Shown here: piece after piece, positions 7,321 through 14,232 of the stretch
How the letters are laid out: each line of letters opens with the position of its first letter
Position numbering within the stretch: the first letter of the stretch is position 1
Origin: Microcystis aeruginosa LEGE 91341
Lineage (GTDB): Bacteria > Cyanobacteriota > Cyanobacteriia > Cyanobacteriales > Microcystaceae
Direction: 5' to 3'
Assembly: GCF_015206885.1 (NCBI RefSeq)
Contig: NZ_JADEXY010000039.1
Location: 1 to 32,732, forward strand
DNA length: 32,732 nucleotides
Notes under the pieces: model-generated
Told to the model about the DNA's origin: nothing
The model's database searches: none
The model's input: the letters and a program-made list of their open reading frames with translations, nothing else
Made by a program: the position numbers and the translations under genes

Positions 7321-9618
7321 ATGTTCAACCAGCTTGATTGGAATCCAGCCTACTCAATTGAAACCCTAGAACCAAATACGGTATTTTTTCTATCTGAGCG
7401 AGAATCAATCTGTTTTCAAGAGCCGCTTTATTATCGTTTAGTAAGATTAATCGATGGTCAACGTAATCTTGATGAAATTATTGATATTCTTCAGTTAGAA
7501 TTTTTACAAAATCAAGAAATCAATCCCAATAATCCTAATTCGTTTGCAGTGATTATTAATTATAGTCTGGCAATTCAAAAAGCGATTTTCCAGTTATATA
7601 AACGAGGGTTTTTGTTAGAAAAAAAAGAATTACTGTCGTCTAATTTAGCAATTTTATGCCATCATCTTCAGGTTTCTCAAGACCAAGCTTTTGAACGATT
7701 ACAATCTCTGAAGGTTACGGTTAAAAGCCTAGGCTCAATTCCCCGGCAAGATTTGATCAATATTTTAAATTCCTTGCAAGTTCAAGTCGCAGATGAAGGG
7801 GATTTAACCATTATTTTAACCGATAATTATCTTCATCCTGATTTAGATAGTATTAATCAACAAGCTTTAGTCTCACAAAAGCCTTGGTTATTAGTTAATC
7901 CCCTGGGAAACCTAGCATGGATTGGTCCCTTATTTTATCCCGATAAAACTGGTTGTTGGCATTGTTTGGCTCAACGATTACGAGATAATCGTCCCGTGGA
8001 GGAATTTATCATTAGACAGAGAGAAAATAAGATTTCTTTAATTTCTCCTTTAGGGTTTTCTTCAGCGACAATACAGACGGTTTTAAATCTGACGGCTATG
8101 GAGGTTTTTAAGTGGATTATTCAAGGTAAAAATCAACGTTTAGAAGGAATGCTGATGACTTATGATACTTTAAATTTACAATTTCAAGAGCATATTTTAG
8201 TTAAACGTCCGAACTGTCCTAGTTGTGGATATTCTCTGAATAAAACACCTTTACCCGTGGTTTTGGGACATCGGAAAAAGTGGTTTACCAATGATGGTGG
8301 ACATCGTTTTTGTTCTCCTGAAGAAACCCTAAGAACCTATCAACATCTTATCAGTCCTATTACGGGAATTGTGCGAGAATTAAATAAGATTCCTGGGAAT
8401 ACTTTAGTTCATACTTATGTGGCGAAACATCATTTTCGTAGTGTGTTTGATGATTTAGACAGTTTACGGCAAAATATTGGAGGTAGAAGTGCGGGAAAAG
8501 GCCGTACAGATAGTCAAGCAAAAGCAAGTGGATTTTGTGAAGCTATTGAGCGCTATTCGGGGGTTTTTCAAGGGAATGAAATCAGAGAAAAAGCCAGTTA
8601 TCAAGAGTTAGGAGATAAAGCTATTCATCCTAACAAATGTATGAATTTTAGTGAAAAACAATATCAACATCGAGAAGAATGGAATGCGAAGAATCAAGGA
8701 TGGTTTCAAAAAGTCCCTGAACCTTTTGATGAAACTAGAATCATTGATTGGACTCCTGTGTGGTCTTTAACTGCTCAAGATTTTAAGTATTTACCCACAG
8801 GATATTGTTATTATGGTTATCATCAATCTGAACCCTTAGATTGTTGGGCTGATTCTAATGGCTGCGCCGCAGGAAATACGATAGAAGAAGCGATTTTACA
8901 AGGGTTTATGGAGTTAGTGGAACGGGATTGTGTGGCTTTATGGTGGTATAATCAATTAGTTAAACCTTCCGTTAATCTGGAAAGTTTTGATCAGCCGTAT
9001 TTTGAGCAATTAAAGCAATATTATGAGTGGTTAAATCGGGAGCTATGGGTGTTAGATATTACCAGTGATTTGAATATCCCTTGTTTTGCCGCTATTAGTC
9101 CGAGAAAGGGGCGGGAAGTGGAGGATATTTTATTAGGATATGGGGCGCATTTTGACCCAAAAATTGCTATTAGTCGAGCGTTAACGGAGGTTAATCAAAT
9201 CTTACCGAATGTGTTATCTTTTAAGGACGATGGGACAACGATTTATAATCCTTCTGCGGATCCTTTGGCGGTTAAATGGTGGCAAACGGCAAGGTTAAGC
9301 AATCAATCTTATTTAGTTCCCGATAGTAAAATAATACCCCAAAAAAGTTATGATTATTTACAATTAGCTAGTGATGATTTATTAGAGGATGTTAAATTGT
9401 GTCAGCGAATTGTTGAGTCAAAGGGGATGGAAATGTTAGTATTAGATCAGACTCGTCCCGATATTGGTTTAAGAGTTGCTAAAGTCATTATCCCCAGAAT
9501 GCGTCATATGTGGAAGCGTTTAGGGACAGGAAGATTGTATGATGTTCCTGTTAGCATGGGATGGTTAAAAGAAGCTTTGACGGAAGATGAATTAAATCCT
9601 TTTCCCATGTGGATGTAA
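7321..9618 (+). CDS. TOMM-type cyclodehydratase: RRE + ThiF-like + YcaO fusion
   Basis: This 765-residue protein has the layout of fused azoline-forming cyclodehydratases such as cyanobactin PatD/TruD. Residues 1-100 look like a PqqD-type RiPP recognition element (IETLEPNTVFFLSERES, LYYRLVRLIDGQRNLDEIID). Residues about 110-310 are an E1/ThiF-like region with two cysteine pairs, CWHC (212, 215) and CPSC (299, 302), expected to hold zinc. From about 370 comes the YcaO ATP-binding domain: AGKGRTDSQAKASGFCEAIERYS at 391-413, NGCAAGNT at 513-520, ELVERD at 531-536. The C-terminus, NPFPMWM, is proline-bearing as in azoline-forming YcaO enzymes. Known members use ATP to cyclise Cys, Ser or Thr of a precursor peptide. 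No precursor, FMN dehydrogenase or subtilisin-like protease is adjacent; convergent TA genes follow. The enzyme class is secure; the substrate is unknown. Confidence 0.88.
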   Translation: MFNQLDWNPAYSIETLEPNTVFFLSERESICFQEPLYYRLVRLIDGQRNLDEIIDILQLEFLQNQEINPNNPNSFAVIINYSLAIQKAIFQLYKRGFLLEKKELLSSNLAILCHHLQVSQDQAFERLQSLKVTVKSLGSIPRQDLINILNSLQVQVADEGDLTIILTDNYLHPDLDSINQQALVSQKPWLLVNPLGNLAWIGPLFYPDKTGCWHCLAQRLRDNRPVEEFIIRQRENKISLISPLGFSSATIQTVLNLTAMEVFKWIIQGKNQRLEGMLMTYDTLNLQFQEHILVKRPNCPSCGYSLNKTPLPVVLGHRKKWFTNDGGHRFCSPEETLRTYQHLISPITGIVRELNKIPGNTLVHTYVAKHHFRSVFDDLDSLRQNIGGRSAGKGRTDSQAKASGFCEAIERYSGVFQGNEIREKASYQELGDKAIHPNKCMNFSEKQYQHREEWNAKNQGWFQKVPEPFDETRIIDWTPVWSLTAQDFKYLPTGYCYYGYHQSEPLDCWADSNGCAAGNTIEEAILQGFMELVERDCVALWWYNQLVKPSVNLESFDQPYFEQLKQYYEWLNRELWVLDITSDLNIPCFAAISPRKGREVEDILLGYGAHFDPKIAISRALTEVNQILPNVLSFKDDGTTIYNPSADPLAVKWWQTARLSNQSYLVPDSKIIPQKSYDYLQLASDDLLEDVKLCQRIVESKGMEMLVLDQTRPDIGLRVAKVIIPRMRHMWKRLGTGRLYDVPVSMGWLKEALTEDELNPFPMWM

Positions 9619-9652
9619 CCCTTGTTCATGGTCAATTGTTGATGATTTTAAG

Positions 9653-9952
9653 TTACTTGGTGAAGATTTCGAGTTTAACTTTCATTCCCGTTTTATCTAA
9701 AAGACTGAGTAATTTATCAACAGTAAAACGGCTAATTTCTCCATTTATTAAATCACTAATTTTCGGTTGTGTTTCCTCGAAAAAAGTGGCGGCTTCTTGC
9801 TGTGTCCATCTTTTTTCTTGGATAAAAGACCGCAAGGTTAACATCAAATCGGCTCTAATTTTTAAGTTAGTTGCTTCTTCACTGTTAAATCCTAAATCTT
9901 CAAAGATGTTATCGCTACCAAAAGTGATCTCAATAGGGTTAGATTGTGTCAT
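9653..9952 (-). CDS. higA: HigA-type antitoxin (XRE helix-turn-helix)
   Basis: A 99-residue DNA-binding protein. Residues about 48-88 form a Cro/CI-type helix-turn-helix (RWTQQEAATFFEETQPKISD, then FTVDKLLSLLDKTGMKV). This is the antitoxin type paired with HigB/Gp49-like toxins; it normally neutralises the toxin and represses its own operon. It follows the toxin reading frame by three bases (toxin TAA at 9955-9957, this ATG at 9952), matching the toxin-first HigBA order. It appears intact although the toxin gene carries an internal stop. It converges on the YcaO gene with a gap of 34 bases. Confidence 0.85.
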   Translation of the reverse strand: MTQSNPIEITFGSDNIFEDLGFNSEEATNLKIRADLMLTLRSFIQEKRWTQQEAATFFEETQPKISDLINGEISRFTVDKLLSLLDKTGMKVKLEIFTK

Positions 9953-9954
9953 GG

Positions 9955-10299
9955 TTATCCCTCCTGTAATTGTTGTCTAAATTGAATCATTTGTTGATAA
10001 CGTTGTTGTCCCAATTCAATTTCTTTTTTCGAGGTTTTCTGTGTTTTTTAACCGAAAGCATGAAGGACATAAATCGCTTCTTTAAACCTTGCCACATAAA
10101 AGATTCTGTAGGTTTCTCCTGTCCAAATTCTAATTTCTTCTGTTCCTTGACCAATAATGGGAATGGGTTTAAAATCATTGGGTTTCTCTCCCTGTTGAAT
10201 AGCTCTCAGTTGAAAACCTGCTTTACGCTTTGCGTCTTCAGGAAAATCTCTAATATCTTCCCTTGACGTCCCAATCCAGTAAATGGGTTTATCTCCCAT
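9955..10299 (-). pseudogene. higB: HigB/Gp49-like RNase toxin with in-frame stop
   Basis: The frame begins MGDKPIYWIGTSREDIRDFP and runs through IRIWTGETYRIFYVARFKEA to YVLHAFG, the RelE-fold signature of the phage-derived HigB/Gp49 family. There a TAA (10048-10050) interrupts it. The same frame then continues KTQKTSKKEIELGQQRYQQM to a second TAA at 9955-9957, just before higA. The family consensus, as recalled, has Lys-Lys-Thr-Gln-Lys-Thr here, so a single AAA-to-TAA change explains the break. A protein of 83 residues would lack the conserved C-terminal helix. This is a real nonsense allele or a sequencing error; loss of toxicity is likely but inferred. Confidence 0.8.
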
Positions 10300-10329
10300 G
10301 TTGGGGTTAATGATTAAGGTTGATACCTA

Positions 10330-10395
10330 ATTTAGTATAATATGATCATCAGTTTGTCAATTGTTCGTTAGTTGACAAGCAAGATGATGATCATT
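10330..10395 (-). promoter_or_regulatory. higBA promoter/operator candidate
   Basis: An imperfect palindrome spans 10342-10395 (ATGATCATC...TTTGTCAA against TTGACAAGC...GATGATCAT). On the minus strand TTGACA, inside the palindrome's centre, is followed by a TATACT/TACTAA -10 region near 10330-10338. A promoter embedded in an inverted repeat 40-90 bases upstream of the toxin start is the usual autoregulated TA arrangement. Assigned by eye. Confidence 0.45.
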
Positions 10396-10488
10396 TTAGT
10401 TTAACTGAATCTAAGTAAAGTGTATCAGGGCAAACATCTTGTTCATGAGGCCATAAGCAAAGTTATTCTGGACTTAAACGTACCTGTA

Positions 10489-10524
10489 GGGGCAAACCCC
10501 CTGTGGTTGACCCCGTGTTGCCCC
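10489..10524. repeat. Inverted repeat GGGGCAA...TTGCCCC after tacT
   Basis: GGGGCAA (10489-10495) pairs with TTGCCCC (10518-10524) with GTAG-like flanks. The loop holds CCCCC and GACCCC. Elements of this GTAGGGGCAA type are widespread intergenic repeats in cyanobacteria. It lies 10 bases past the tacT stop and could end its transcript, but there is no T-run. Confidence 0.55.
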
Positions 10525-10533
10525 TGTAGCGCA

Positions 10534-11028
10534 CTAAGCAATACAAGCGCGTAAATCATTAAGAGTAATCATCAACGTCATCGGTTCAAGAGGAGACACA
10601 TCAAAACCTAAAGCCAAATAAAAATTCTTAGCTTCTTCTGAAATAGCATGAACAATAATTCCCCGAATACCAATGGTATCAGCCGCTTTAACAACCCGTA
10701 GCGCACCATCACGAAATAAACCGCATCCTAAACCTTGACCTTGGTAAGAAGTATCTACTGCCAATCGTGCCAAAATTACCACTGGAATTGGGTTAGGCAT
10801 ATTCCGCCGAAATTTACCATTAGCTGATTGTATACTAATCGTCCCGGAAGCAAGGGCGTAATACCCAACTACCCTATTGTCAACGCAGGTAACAAAAGTT
10901 CTAGTTGCACCACTGGCTTGATTAGCATAAGCTCGACGCTTCAACCAATCATCAAAAGAAGTAATTCCGCAGGAAAAATCAGTGATTGAGTGATAACTAG
11001 CCAGAGGTTCAGGTAGTGTCAAATTCAT
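10534..11028 (-). CDS. tacT: TacT-like GNAT acetyltransferase toxin
   Basis: A 164-residue protein from the ATG at 11028. That start forms an ATGA overlap with the upstream antitoxin; a TTG at 11040 is the alternative. The GNAT fold shows the acetyl-CoA pyrophosphate-binding loop QGQGLG within ARLAVDTSYQGQGLGCGLF, and a C-terminal FYLALGFDVSPLEP. The N-terminal FDDWLKRRAYANQASGATRT is typical of TacT/AtaT toxins, which acetylate the amino group on charged tRNAs and stop translation. Coupling to a DUF1778 antitoxin supports the call. All visible motifs are intact. A GTAGGGGCAA-type inverted repeat follows the stop. Confidence 0.88.
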   Translation of the reverse strand: MNLTLPEPLASYHSITDFSCGITSFDDWLKRRAYANQASGATRTFVTCVDNRVVGYYALASGTISIQSANGKFRRNMPNPIPVVILARLAVDTSYQGQGLGCGLFRDGALRVVKAADTIGIRGIIVHAISEEAKNFYLALGFDVSPLEPMTLMITLNDLRACIA

Positions 11029-11315
11029 TCCTTCTGCCAAGGTGCGAGCGTCTGCATGGTTTTGCGTAAACGTTCATTAGGTTGAGGTGGTGCATCTAGA
11101 AGTGCGATAAATTCTGCATAAGCCTCTGGACTAGCCCAAAAAATAGTACGTTCGAGCAAAGTTTCCTCCGCAGCATTCCGCGCGGCTTCCAAAATAAAAT
11201 CAGTTCTATTCTTACCTTGCACTTTGGCTGCCATATCGATCAAATTGCGTTCTTCTGGCTTAATTCGCAAATTTAGGGTATTACGCGGAGTCTTACTTTT
11301 TGTTTTACTACTCAT
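11025..11315 (-). CDS. tacA: TacA-like antitoxin (DUF1778)
   Basis: A 96-residue protein from the ATG at 11315; a TTG at 11336 would extend it. The N-terminal half, PRNTLNLRIKPEERNLIDMA, is a ribbon-helix-helix DNA-binding segment. The middle (NRTDFILEAARNAAEETLLE) and tail (SPEAYAEFIALLDAPPQPNE) match DUF1778 antitoxins, whose C-terminal part wraps the GNAT toxin. It overlaps tacT by four bases (ATGA), so the two are translationally coupled. A 31-bp palindrome upstream is a good operator candidate. Confidence 0.87.
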   Translation of the reverse strand: MSSKTKSKTPRNTLNLRIKPEERNLIDMAAKVQGKNRTDFILEAARNAAEETLLERTIFWASPEAYAEFIALLDAPPQPNERLRKTMQTLAPWQKE

Positions 11316-11351
11316 AGGATGGGTGTGTAATTCCAAACTTAATTATTTTAA

Positions 11352-11382
11352 CATAATGTAGTGACAACAACATTACACTATG
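11352..11382. promoter_or_regulatory. Palindromic operator candidate upstream of tacA
   Basis: CATAATGTAGTG and CATTACACTATG form an inverted repeat (10 of 12 positions) with a 7-base centre, 37 bases before the tacA ATG. Ribbon-helix-helix antitoxins bind such palindromes to repress their own operon. Confidence 0.5.
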
Positions 11383-11515
11383 TATGTACGATACGATACC
11401 CAGATTTTTCAGAGAGATGAGCATCATTTGATGAAAGTCTAGGCTTCAAACCTTTCCATTATAACTGATAGGTAAAAGCTGCATCACCGCAGTAACACAC
11501 CTTAAATAAAATATT

Positions 11516-11541
11516 GTTGGGTTTTGTTGCCTCAACCCAAC
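11516..11541. repeat. GTTGGGTT...AACCCAAC hairpin repeat
   Basis: Perfect 8-bp arms with loop TTGTTGCCTC. This is a common intergenic palindrome in cyanobacterial genomes. It lies in the 272-bp spacer between tacA and the 90-residue antitoxin-like gene; otherwise only a GC-rich snippet near 11545-11585 is seen there. Confidence 0.6.
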
Positions 11542-11587
11542 CGACAAGAGCGGCGTGCTGCTATGCAGTGCCGTAGGCATCGCACTA

Positions 11588-11860
11588 TTATTGAGGAATT
11601 AATTTAATTAAACTTCTTAAGGTCGCATTAACGGATTCCGAATTAGGAAAATACTTTTTAACATCAGGATCAAGAATAATTACATCATTTTGCGCTGGAA
11701 AATGTTCAACCGTTTTTGTTCCATCTTCATGATGAACAGTAACGCTATGACCTTCCCGATACTGTTGGTAATATTTTCCGCGAACAGGATTTTTAAGTTG
11801 ACTTAAATCATATTCTTCTCGCAAGTCATCTTCTAATTCATCTTGGATTTTCTCGTTCAT
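11588..11860 (-). CDS. Antitoxin-like protein (orphan)
   Basis: A 90-residue protein of a type very common in cyanobacteria: acidic start with LREEYDLSQLKNPVRGKYYQ, then a tail VIILDPDVKKYFPNSESVNA ending LIKLIPQ. Relatives with the DLREEYDFS..VRGKYY motif usually lie beside RelE/BrnT/PIN-type toxins and behave as antitoxins. Here no toxin partner follows: the next gene downstream is tacA, already paired. A strong AAGGAG ribosome-binding site precedes the ATG. The residues between the motifs (SVTVHHEDGTKTVEHFPAQN) look like an inserted hairpin not usual in the family as I recall it. Function is inferred from the family only. Confidence 0.6.
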   Translation of the reverse strand: MNEKIQDELEDDLREEYDLSQLKNPVRGKYYQQYREGHSVTVHHEDGTKTVEHFPAQNDVIILDPDVKKYFPNSESVNATLRSLIKLIPQ

Positions 11861-11884
11861 AATATCTCCTTTCTTTGGGTGTAA

Positions 11885-12604
11885 CTAATCTTGAACTAAC
11901 TCAAACATTAGCACATTAGTTAAGTTATATGTCAGAGCAGTTTGACCAGCAGGGAAATTTACTTGGGTCGGTTGACTTATTGCGATGGTCGTTGGCTTCG
12001 CACATTCCATCATAATACTAGAGTTACTCGGTGTGAAAGATGGCAATACGCTTCCTTTCGGTGTGAAAGATGGCAATACGCTTCCTTCCGGAATATCGGT
12101 CACCGTAAGGTAATAAATCGTGTTTGTGTAGAACTGATACTGAGTCCCTGGTTTTCCTTGAGATGCTAATATTGGTTTATCGTTCATATACAGTGCAACA
12201 CTCATTAAAGATGATTGTTCCACTGTAAAACTTGTATCTGTAATTATTTGCATAACCCCATTGTCAATCTTGTCATTATTGTATGGTGAACTTGAACTGA
12301 ATTTAAAACTTCTATCATCGTATTGTATCTGAATCTCATTGGATCCATTTGCGTCATTGGGTTTGACTTCTATTTGGTTCTGAGATACATACGCCACACC
12401 AGGCTTGAGAGGTTCTGAGGTAGAACCAAAACCCAGATACCATTTTGTACACCATGTGAAAGTATAATTGTTGCCACTAAGAATTTTTTGACTCAACCAG
12501 ACAAGAGGATATCCCGATCCTGGATCATCAACTTGAAATAGGGCAACATCTTGGTCTGCTCCACTTAAGTTTTTTATTGTTAATGAATATTGTTGTATAG
12601 TCAC
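11885..12604 (-). CDS. RhiA-like protein, copy 1
   Basis: A 239-residue protein starting at GTG (12604) and lacking a clear Shine-Dalgarno. It is paralogous to the next gene: both begin YSLT(I/V), have SGADQDVALFQ / SGAAQNIAIYQ, then PLVW, TFTW/TFSW, LxPGV, MSVALYMN/MSVAAYMN and QGKPG/QGKPN. The pattern resembles proteins annotated RhiA, a rhizosphere-expressed family of unknown biochemical role, built of beta strands with no signal peptide or membrane segment visible. The start is fixed by alignment to the paralogue. Between the last conserved blocks it carries a 30-bp tandem duplication that repeats GSVLPSFTP. The family assignment is moderately sure; no function can be stated. Confidence 0.65.
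   Translation of the reverse strand: MTIQQYSLTIKNLSGADQDVALFQVDDPGSGYPLVWLSQKILSGNNYTFTWCTKWYLGFGSTSEPLKPGVAYVSQNQIEVKPNDANGSNEIQIQYDDRSFKFSSSSPYNNDKIDNGVMQIITDTSFTVEQSSLMSVALYMNDKPILASQGKPGTQYQFYTNTIYYLTVTDIPEGSVLPSFTPKGSVLPSFTPSNSSIMMECAKPTTIAISQPTQVNFPAGQTALTYNLTNVLMFELVQD
12031..12090 (-). repeat. 30-bp tandem duplication inside RhiA-like copy 1
   Basis: Two adjacent 30-bp units (each starting GTGTGAAAGATGGCAATACG) differ at one position. They encode GSVLPSFTP(K/E) twice, in frame. The near-identity indicates a recent duplication, likely by replication slippage. Confidence 0.92.
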
Positions 12605-12685
12605 GGTGAAGATAGGAACTTGAGGGTGGAAAGGTCAATCTCAGAGTATTCATTGATTGAGAATATCAACTTTTCAAATTTGCAA

Positions 12686-12729
12686 CTATCAAGCCAGCCT
12701 ATCACCGAAATGGTAGACTAGCTTGACAG
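12686..12729. repeat. Long hairpin between the two RhiA-like genes
   Basis: CTATCAAGCCAGCCTATCACC and TGGTAGACTAGCTTGACAG pair as an imperfect stem of about 17-18 bp with a GAAA tetraloop. It lies 41 bases beyond the stop of copy 2 on the minus strand. No T-run follows, so it may be a processing or stability element rather than a classical terminator. Confidence 0.55.
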
Positions 12730-12770
12730 CATGAATTTTGACTTAATAGCCATTTCAGGACAATAGATAG

Positions 12771-13400
12771 CTATGCCACAACAAACTGTAATTTATCGTT
12801 TAACACATATGAAAGCGATGTTAAGCCATCAGCAAACGTAAATTGTGTCGGGCTGCTCACGTAGTCGTCCGAGATAGCCACGCCTTGGTGCGAATCAGTC
12901 GTACAGAGCCAATAAGTTGGATGAGTATGGAAGTTATACTTTCCATTTGGTTTTCCTTGAACTGCAAGTGCTGGAAGTTTATTCATGTAAGCGGCGACAC
13001 TCATAAGTTTTGCCTGTGTAACCGTAAATGATGTATCAGTCGTGACTAGCATATCACCTGGTTTAACAGAGGAACTGTAAAATGCTGGGGAGTTAGTTGA
13101 AAATTCGCCGTTTACATAAGTAATCCCCATCGCATTATTACCCCCCTGTACAGCTGGCTCCATACTTTGATATGGCCCTCCTGAAGTCCACTTTACGCCT
13201 GGCGCAAGAACATCTTCAGTCGTTCCCCAGTTTAAACCCCAATCGACCGACCAAGAGAAAGTCGTGTTGTTACCATCATTGACGTTTTTGAGAATCCACA
13301 CAAGTGGTAAACCGTTCACTACATCAGGATATTGTTGGTAGATTGCAATGTTTTGGGCTGCGCCACTATTGTTGGTTACTGTTAGTGAATAGTCTGACAT
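12771..13400 (-). CDS. RhiA-like protein, copy 2
   Basis: A 209-residue paralogue of the downstream gene, starting MSDYSLTVTNNSGAAQNIAI with an AGAGGAAC ribosome-binding site. It is Asn-, Ser-, Thr- and aromatic-rich and predicted mostly beta. No signal peptide, membrane helix or catalytic motif is visible. Family landmarks shared with copy 1 are PLVWILKN, TTFSWSVDW, LAPGV, TSFTVTQAKLMSVAAYMN and QGKPNGKYNFHTHPTYW. The resemblance to RhiA-type proteins is from memory. Both copies and the 76-residue gene upstream point the same way, but the roughly 165-200-bp gaps between them suggest separate leaders or promoters. Confidence 0.65.
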   Translation of the reverse strand: MSDYSLTVTNNSGAAQNIAIYQQYPDVVNGLPLVWILKNVNDGNNTTFSWSVDWGLNWGTTEDVLAPGVKWTSGGPYQSMEPAVQGGNNAMGITYVNGEFSTNSPAFYSSSVKPGDMLVTTDTSFTVTQAKLMSVAAYMNKLPALAVQGKPNGKYNFHTHPTYWLCTTDSHQGVAISDDYVSSPTQFTFADGLTSLSYVLNDKLQFVVA

Positions 13401-13581
13401 TACTTGTTCCTCTGTGTATTTGTGTTTTTGATAATCTGGACAAAATTTGATTTTCCATCTGGCAGTTAGCTACTGGCAATTCGCTACTTCTAATTCAGGT
13501 TTACCTGAGTTAGTTACTGGATTTTGGAAAATTTGGGTACTTTGAATTGCACCTCATGGAAAAGTCGCACGGCACGATTAA

Positions 13582-13605
13582 GCATCAACCATGCAATGGT
13601 TATGC
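13582..13605 (-). terminator. Hairpin overlapping the stop of the 76-residue gene
   Basis: GCATAACCAT-TGC-ATGGTTGATGC on the minus strand: a stem of about 10-11 bp that starts within the last codon. No clear T-run follows, so termination is only possible. Confidence 0.4.
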
Positions 13606-13830
13606 CATTACCGAACTAACTTGAATAGTTTCATGTTGTTGTGGAACACCAGCGTCATAGGTGATATCAACTTCTCCTGCACCGGTTATGGTGGCTAAGG
13701 GATTAGTACAAGTAAATTGAATTGCACCACCTGCCAGACCTGTTAGGTTAACATTCATGGGTTGTGCTGTCATTAAATGAATATGATTAGCATCATGTGC
13801 TGCGGCTTGAACCAATGTAATAGTTGTCAT
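13600..13830 (-). CDS. Unknown 76-residue protein
   Basis: Starts MTTITLVQAAAHDANHIHLM and ends HETIQVSSVMA, with a GGAGAA ribosome-binding site seven bases before the ATG. It has one Cys, no membrane segment and no signal peptide. Alternating hydrophobic and polar residues (MNVNLTGLAGGAIQFTCTNP, GEVDITYDAGV) suggest a small beta-sandwich. I do not recognise it. It lies upstream of, and codirectional with, the two RhiA-like genes, and three 11-bp direct repeats sit about 170 bases upstream. The good ribosome-binding site and the well-spaced upstream repeats favour a real gene. Confidence 0.55.
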   Translation of the reverse strand: MTTITLVQAAAHDANHIHLMTAQPMNVNLTGLAGGAIQFTCTNPLATITGAGEVDITYDAGVPQQHETIQVSSVMA

Positions 13831-14000
13831 TAGTATTTTCTCCAGTTAACGAGATGTTTTGAGGCAAAATGCCTTGTCTTTGGGGTTAAAAGTGATTTGT
13901 TTAATCACCTTTGATACCAGAATAAGTTTTATTTTAAGTAATGGCAATCTCTAAAGTTAATACTTTTCTAATAGGTTTTTTTGAGTAGAATATTAACTTT

Positions 14001-14033
14001 TATATTAGATTTATATTAGATTTGTATTAGATT
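14001..14033. promoter_or_regulatory. Three 11-bp direct repeats (TATATTAGATT)
   Basis: Units at 14001-14011, 14012-14022 and 14023-14033 (the last is TGTATTAGATT). An 11-base period places each unit on the same face of the helix, the pattern bound by OmpR/PhoB-type response regulators. The units do not match the cyanobacterial Pho box. They lie about 170 bases upstream of the 76-residue gene. Confidence 0.45.
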
Positions 14034-14138
14034 TAAAGGGTCACTTTATGGTATGACTCCCTCATCCCTGAAAGTAGAACTAATGAATTAATCGGGCGAC
14101 TAAAATCATCAAAACCCTTTTACCCTCTGACTTGTAGC

Positions 14139-14186
14139 GGTTTTAGGGGATGAAAAGAAGGCAGCAAAAAAGCGATCGCTTATCCC
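14139..14186. repeat. Dispersed repeat, copy A
   Basis: GTTTTAGGGGATGAAAA followed by AAAAAAGCGATCGCTTATCCC. It shares an exact 16-mer (TTTTAGGGGATGAAAA) and about three quarters of 48 positions with copy B at 15572-15620. The two copies bracket the DUF4258 pair and brnTA. Confidence 0.6.
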
Positions 14187-14232
14187 TCAAAGAAAACACC
14201 TGCCCTAAGTAAGGAGATGCTATTATTGGATG

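Larger units (their letters stand above)
13831..14229. other. 399-bp intergenic region with phased repeats
   Basis: A divergent spacer between the 76-residue gene (minus) and the DUF4258 gene (plus). It contains three 11-bp direct repeats (14001-14033), one copy of a dispersed repeat of about 48 bp (14139-14186) and a HIP1 octamer within it. No open reading frame of note. Confidence 0.6.

Noticed and set aside
9609-10266. Plus-strand frames opposite higBA.
   Set aside because: They are antisense to clear HigA/HigB coding sequence and show low-complexity translations.
13600-13830. The 76-residue protein as a RiPP precursor for the YcaO enzyme.
   Set aside because: One Cys only, Ser/Thr spread evenly, no leader-core boundary, and it is 4 kb away in opposite orientation among other accessory genes.
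14001-14033. Reading the 11-bp repeats as a Pho box.
   Set aside because: The spacing fits but the units (TATTAGATT) do not match the CTTAACCT-type consensus.
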